Positions 58,590-64,000 of a stretch of DNA of 64,000 nt are shown piece after piece. How positions within the stretch are numbered: position 1 is the stretch's first letter; each line of letters opens with the position of its first letter. A model generated the notes under the pieces. The model had not been told where the DNA came from. It ran no database searches and worked only from the letters and a program-made list of their open reading frames with translations. Made by a program: the position numbers and the translations under genes. Origin of the DNA: Spirometra erinaceieuropaei (lineage: Eukaryota > Platyhelminthes > Cestoda > Diphyllobothriidea > Diphyllobothriidae); assembly GCA_902702965.1 (NCBI GenBank), contig CACRXP010000180.1, positions 616,281 to 680,280 on the forward strand, read 5' to 3'.

Positions 58590-59550
58590 ACCGATGTTGA
58601 CATTTATTACGTGTGCGCATTACCGATAACGCGTGTCTGACCCTGATCTAGCTCTTGTTGGTTAGCTTTTATTTGTAAATGTTTCCTCGCAACCCTCGTT
58701 AACTAGTAGTAACAGCTAGCGGATACTTCTACCCTACCTGCATACGATGGATTATTAAAAACGAACATCATGGCCATAAAAAGCATATAGCATCTCTTTC
58801 TTTTTGCCCCTATTATATTTTAACTGTGTAGAGTAGACATGTCAAGTTGTTCGCAGTTTTGTTATCTCACCAAGGATTAAACGGTAAAGGGTGGTGATAA
58901 ATAGTAGAAGGCTAGATTACAATCTCTCATCCATAAGTAGAATCAAAAAGTAGGGGAAATTATGTCTTCGTTCTCGGTTATTAAACTTTGCCAGCCGGCG
59001 ATAATTTACTCCAGATGCAACCTCATTCGAGGTTTAAATTCGGGTCTGGTGGGCTGCTGGTCATTTGTGCACCACGCCCTCTTTCTGACGAGATCTGTGA
59101 CATTTAGACACGTGGCAGGGACGTAAATGGATTTGTTCTGATTGCAAATGAAAAAAAGAGACATTTTTCATCGCAATCCAACAGCAGATTTAATGTCAGT
59201 ATGACTAGCCAACCTTGGCCCTAAAGTGGACAGCTTTAAAAAGCAAGTCTCTATGTGATTCGTAGTGTGAAAACTCTTAGAGCACTGTCAAATACCAGCT
59301 GCTCTTTTTACAAAATGCGTACTCAAATGAGGTCGCAATGCTCATCAACACCGAATATTGTCTCATATTAGTTCATCCAACTAGCTAACTGAGCAAGTTT
59401 CCTGCCGGCACTTCTCTGAATCCCCTGTGAGCGGCTCGATGGTGCCTACGTATTCTTACTGTCGCTGAATATGAGCCTGGTTCCACAACTGTGTGTTCAT
59501 ATTCAAACTATCTACTTTTTGGATTATCCTGAAGTCCTTTGGCCTGCCTG
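58590..59550. other. Gene-poor stretch, nothing recognised
   Basis: No supported feature. Confidence 0.4.
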
Positions 59551-59569
59551 TTGACAAATTAGTTCGTAA

Positions 59570-59830
59570 ACTTCCTCGAATGTCTCCCTCTCGGATGATA
59601 CGCCAACTAACTTTGCTCGTGGTAGTGTTGCGCTTGCCGACCGCGTTACGGAACTAACCCTTTCCGTTATGCCTTGGAGTCCTCTCTTGTTCCCCGTCAG
59701 CAGTCGCACAGCGGCTCGTAATGCAAGCAGAATAGCATAACTGATACAGACAAGGGAGCCGTCAACTAAGGAGTCAGAAATGGCCATTCTAAGGTCCCTT
59801 GTCTTTGTCGGTAATGCTATTCTAACTTTG
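59570..59830 (-). repeat. SINE 5' arm and tail, tRNA-like head missing
   Basis: Minus orientation: the 5' arm (cgttatgccttggagtcctc, cagcagtcgcacagcggctc) is joined to a short tail (gtcagaaatggccattctaa, cttgtctttgtcggtaatgc). The tRNA-like region that separates them in other copies is missing, so the copy is internally deleted. Confidence 0.65.
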
Positions 59831-59839
59831 CTCATGTTT

Positions 59840-60900
59840 GCCAGACTGCAGATAATCGCTCATTTTAGTACTGCGTCTCTGAAGAATGACAGTCTTTTAT
59901 ACTTGCTTAGGAAGTTTTCCATCTTAGAGTCATTAGGAAGAATGAGAATTTAGATCTACATGCTCCCTAATTAATCAACTGGGGGCCGCTGAAAATAATC
60001 TTCAGCGAGGTAGTAAAAAGCGAAACTGGTTGGGATAATCTACGTTGTGTTTCCTCAAACGTCTAAAATGTATAAGAATGGTAACTTATGGAAGTTAATA
60101 TCAAAATGTTATATTGATCCTTGATGTTTTCATAAACATTGGAACGAAGCAAGTACTCTCTTTGGTGAACTACTCATAATATTAAATTGTGCTATGCAAG
60201 TATACTTTTAGCGTACTGTAACCGACCACATCAAACAGAAAAGTACAGATCCGCCTTATACGCATGCAACGCTTTACATGCTTTAGGATCTCTGCACGGC
60301 CAAGTGTAAAGGAATATGTGAAACTGATTCAATTGAGCTTAGCAAATTATTAAATCGGTTCTTACAACAGTTTATGAAAGAACAGTATACACATAAAAAG
60401 CGATCTATTCAAACAATAAATTCAGGAATGGAAGACCTCGACTATTTAAACACGGTAGTTTTTCGTCAGAAGCAATTTAGTTGCATTGCATTTCGATTTT
60501 GTTTGTCATTCGCGGATTTATTTCCCACACTCTGACGTAGAATTCTTCCGAAGCGGGAAACTATACGATGCAATACTTGATCATAACTTCGACCATATAT
60601 CCTGAGATTCAGATGAACTAGTGGTTGAGGTGTGTTAAGAGCGTGAAAAAGAACCTTGAAGAACGACAGCCGATTTGGGGTGCTGGTTAGTAAATCATAA
60701 GCAGTGGGTGGCGAAACTCACGAAAAAATTACTGAAACTTTTTTCCGAAAAGTGTTTCTTGTATGGGGGTAAAACATGAATACCGTGCAGCATTATCAAA
60801 AATCTTTCATAAAAGGCAGAGCGGTACACCGTTTGAGCTTTCTCGCAGAGATCTGAGAAGACCAAATTCACTTGAGGTGGCTACTTAAGTGGCAAAAATT
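59840..60900. other. Gene-poor stretch, nothing recognised
   Basis: AT-rich, with no supported feature. Confidence 0.4.
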
Positions 60901-60909
60901 CGCTCGATT

Positions 60910-62215
60910 CAAGATATGTACATATAAGTACATATCTGTATATCTGGGGTAGTGTGCATTTCGAAATGATATGATGAAGATAGAAGGCTCGTCGAAAACA
61001 ATCGAGTTGTGCTCGCGAACTTTCGAGCTGGTGACACCAACCCGTCCTCAGACGAAAAAAACCAACTAAATTGGTGGGTGCAACAGGCAGCCACTGACAG
61101 GCGAGCCACTAGCGTGTGAAAGAGGTGGGCCCATAATGAGGGTAGGATCTGGAGCGAGGGAGGAAGGGGGAACTGTTGCGGCTCCCTGTGTTGGAGGGTA
61201 GATGGCATGGCGTCAGCGTGACTGCAGTCAATGGACTTAGTGGTCATCGATCCGGCATGGAGGCAGAGGTGAGTGCGCCAACGTAGAGGTGTTTGGGATT
61301 ACAGTTGTGTTTCGCTACATCTGGGGTATGTTGTGGCGAAGTAGTGAGATTCTACATGGTTCAGTATGGATTGACAGCTGTTGTTAGACCGTGGGTACAA
61401 GTCAGTCAGCCGGGCACACATGCCGCCGTAGTGAGCGTCCAGATCGACATGGCGACTGATGCTGGTCGTGTTAGAAAGCCAGGCTCTGAGGCCTTCTTCA
61501 GCCTAATTGGTGTTAGACATGGCAACAGTTTCAGCACTTTCCCAATTGAAACGATGGTCTAGTTTGAGGGCGAGCGCAGACATGATTGCCAAGGGGTCAC
61601 TTCAGCGGATGGCTAATTTATGTTCGTTTATAGACGTCCCAAGTCTTCGGGCTTGTGACCAACATAATCGCAAGAGTATTTAGCACATGGAATGCGGTGG
61701 ATAATATTAGCTTGCTGCTCTTTCGGTAGGCGGTCTTTTACTGGGGATAGTGATCTCACCGTGAGGACACCGGCTTGTGGGCAATGGAGATACGGAACCG
61801 GTTTAGCTGTCGGGCAATTGCTCTGGAAATGCCCTGCAAGTATGATAAGGAGTAGACTTCCCGCAGTTCTGGTCCTCCATTAGAACCAAAGCTTCGTGGT
61901 TATCTCTGATGCGTGGGACAAAGCTAATCGGGTATGCGGTGAGCCGGAATAATCGTTACAAAAAAGTGAGTTCTTTCTTGAATAGATAATCGCTGCTGCA
62001 GTAACGAAAGACCTTATGGAAAAGGGTTTGGACGCAGCTTCTTATATGACCTACAGGCTAGTTGCTTTTGCATCTAGAAACGGGAGGACGCCTCCTACTG
62101 CCTCTCCGAGAGTAAAATGGATAGCTGGGAAAACGCTTTTCAGGCCTTGATGAAATTGCTCAGCTTCACAGATCTTCATGATAATAAATGTATCATCTAT
62201 GTATCGGGGCCACGC
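60910..62215 (-). mobile_element. PLE lineage 3, decayed copy (RT motif C through GIY-YIG to 3' end)
   Basis: Reading leftward from 62215: RYIDDTFIIMK (RT motif C, near 62200), FPAIHFTL and LPFLDA (near 62110), then after gaps VKDRLPKEQQANIIHRIPCA followed by YSCDYVGHK (start of GIY-YIG, near 61730-61660). The PLE tail follows: LKLDHRFNWESAE and LRAWLSNTTSISRHVDLDAH (near 61590-61440). Several stops and shifts break the frame. The 112-codon minus frame 61247-60909 is its 3' region and covers a degenerate hammerhead at about 61005-61055. The tail sequence differs from both other PLEs in the window, so I count a third lineage. Confidence 0.82.
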
Positions 62216-62224
62216 CGGCCCATT

Positions 62225-62350
62225 GGAACGATGAGTGTAAAGAGCCCCTGAGTCACTTATAAACCCTGTGAACTTCGCATATTTTCAACTTCTATGTAAC
62301 TGTTTTTGCCTGATGACGAGTTACCAAAAAACGTGTTTTCCAAATTGACT
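62225..62350 (+). repeat. PLE lineage 1 3' terminal fragment with degenerate hammerhead
   Basis: The order gagtcacttataaaccctgt, gaacttcgcatattttcaac, ttctatgtaactg and gcctgatgacgagttacc follows the 3' end at 56030-56130. Core CTGATGA (62310-62316) is intact, but GAAA has become AAAA, stem I is lost and the palindrome is partly kept (aacgtgtt). Confidence 0.7.
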
Positions 62351-63715
62351 TATCAATATTAATGTGGAGAAGTAAAATAGTTACTTTGTAGAGAGTGCAA
62401 GTCTTACTAATTTCTACAAAGCTGTTCATCCAAGAATGAGTACTCTGTCCCCTACAAACTGCTACACGACTGTACCATATGGTAAACAATGTTAACACCC
62501 CAGTCAAGCAAGTGATTCGGCTTACATCTGAAAGCTAAAAACTAAGTCGAATTCGCACGAGTTTTGCCACTCATTTTGCCTTCTGTTCTCGGTGTGGAAA
62601 AATCCGCCATAAACGACTAAGAAAGGTAAGGATTCTACCTGGCTGCATTTCTAGTATTCGTCATTTAAACTCACCTTTCTGAAAAAAGTAAAACAGTTTT
62701 TATTTTCCGCTTTATTCTTTATCCGCATATATTTTCATGAGGTCGCTTGCTATATTGGTCCTGACGGAAAACAGCGAAACGTATAGCCTTAGGTCGGGCC
62801 TTATTATGATGTTACCGTTGTTAGCCATTTTTATTCAACTTAACAAACGACAAACCCCAGTTTCCATAGGACTTTTGTTATGGCAAATAAGTTGCGCGTC
62901 AGAAACGACAAATTAGCAAAACCGATATCCGACTTATTTTTAGAGCATAAGAAACTGGATGCAGTCTGAAAACACCGAGCACGAAATTCCAGTTGTATTT
63001 CTAGTTTAATTATTTACGCAAATTAAAGAACCACTTATTGTAACAACCATGCAAATCAAAAAATACAGTATTTATCTTGTAGTCAGATTAGTCTCCACTG
63101 ACATGTTGACTGTCTTTGGCAGTTAGCCGTTTAAGATTAACATATTTTCATCATATCTGAAAAAATCAGACGGTTTCGTACGTAAACGACCGGAAAATCT
63201 AAGTGTGAACTGCGGTAGGGTCATATTTTAGTCCATCTCTGCAAGTTCCTAGCAAAGGCATGCCGGGAAGCGATAGGTGGAAGTCCACATATAAACCTCC
63301 GCAAAAGACAAGGAACTCTCACCACTTACCAAATTTCTGCATCAGTCAATGAACCTGGCTTACGGAAGGTAATAAAGTCTGCCCGTAGGCGACACAAACA
63401 GGCCTTTGTGAATTAAGGCTGTTGGTACCTTTCATATTGTCAAGAAGCCTTTTTTGCATCAGGCCAATAATATACTAAAGATAATGCTCAAAAGTAGCTA
63501 GTTTTGGGGACAAGAAGTAATTAGAAAAACGGTGTTCTCTCTTAGCGTAACTGCAAAGTGAAACCTCACCAAAAAAGGAAACTAATAGTCCGAAAAGTGG
63601 CAGGCTACACCACACGGCTGGTTAGCTATTATGACATCACTGCCGCCTATCACTTAGGTAGGAAGTGTGTTTTTCGTCTCCTTCTCCTCGTGGCTATTCT
63701 GCTGTTTATGGGATC
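62351..63715. other. Gene-poor stretch, nothing recognised
   Basis: No supported feature. Confidence 0.4.
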
Positions 63716-63734
63716 CTAGCTTGAGACTATTCCG

Positions 63735-64000
63735 GTGCGCTAAGCGTCGTGGCTGTAAACTGACGGGATAACTCCGACCTCGCAGCCAGACCAGTGTGGG
63801 TTTGTGCGGAGTGACTGAATGATGAACTGAGACTGAGGCTGCAATGACTCAACGTCAACCTGACCTCGGGCACTGTATGATGCATTCCGCATACCGCTTG
63901 TGGTGTGAAGTCCCGGTGCTTGTGTTTGGGGCGCCAGATCACGTGTGTGACACGGGTAGACGAGGCCTACGGCTGTCAGTCATTTCGCCCACTTTCTCGC
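63735..64000 (+). repeat. Dispersed repeat family C, copy at the right edge
   Basis: It shares gggataactccgacctcgca with about 27320-27340, and gtgtgaagtcccggtgcttg plus acgtgtgtgacacgggtaga with 26665-26725. The repeat probably continues past the window end. Confidence 0.7.

Noticed and set aside
1..64000. CRISPR arrays, bacterial operons, rRNA genes
   Set aside because: No regularly spaced direct repeats, ribosome-binding sites before ORFs or rRNA-like sequence were seen, and the intron-containing gene shows the DNA is eukaryotic.

Overview
The window is eukaryotic, intron-rich and repeat-dense, and it looks like flatworm DNA. It contains Penelope-like elements (PLEs) with GIY-YIG endonuclease domains, a decayed LINE whose zinc-finger tail is of a kind I associate with diphyllobothriid tapeworms, and degenerate CCCTAA/TTAGGG arrays. 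A cestode of the Spirometra/Dibothriocephalus/Schistocephalus group is my best guess. That is inference from family resemblance; no search was run.

Host gene. The only host gene I can build with confidence fills the left 24 kb on the minus strand. It is a RASEF/Rab45-CRACR2A-type protein: N-terminal EF-hands, a coiled-coil middle, a polar linker and a C-terminal Rab GTPase. I place eight exons (23786-23161, 20506-20360, 18290-18116, about 15663-15515, 8120-7847, 5273-4934, 862-781, 181-67). The splice phases agree at every junction and about 636 residues are visible. The exons with the guanine-binding G4 (NKxD) and G5 motifs and the C-terminal tail lie beyond the left edge. Introns reach 7.4 kb and have been invaded by repeats, including two head-to-head PLE fragments between exons 6 and 7. 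A 97-base assembly gap (10745-10841) lies in the largest intron.

Right 40 kb. From about 24 kb onward I find almost only mobile DNA: the LINE 3' end (25.6-26.5 kb), three dispersed repeat families (26.6-27.7, 32.5-32.9, 58.2-58.6, 63.7-64 kb), an AT-rich foldback family (29.2, 34.1, 41.7-43.4, 49.1 kb), tRNA-like SINEs, and PLEs of at least three lineages. One PLE (53.2-56.2 kb) is almost complete: its reading frame is broken by a single one-base shift and its RT and GIY-YIG motifs are intact. A second lineage is present as an 0.8-kb palindrome of two 3' ends (46.2-47.0 kb). A third is a decayed minus-strand copy (60.9-62.2 kb).

Most interesting observation. Hammerhead-ribozyme motifs sit at the ends of these PLEs. 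Four copies have a complete core, a stem I complement and a stem II. Their stem III is a self-complementary sequence with no loop (ACACGTGT in one lineage, CG in the other), which suggests that they cleave as dimers. In both PLE loci the two ribozymes point away from each other. Degenerate relatives occur at 3.1, 52.3, 52.6, 61.0 and 62.3 kb.

A few short open frames at 24.6-25.05, 47.3 and 56.3 kb are unassigned and listed at low confidence.
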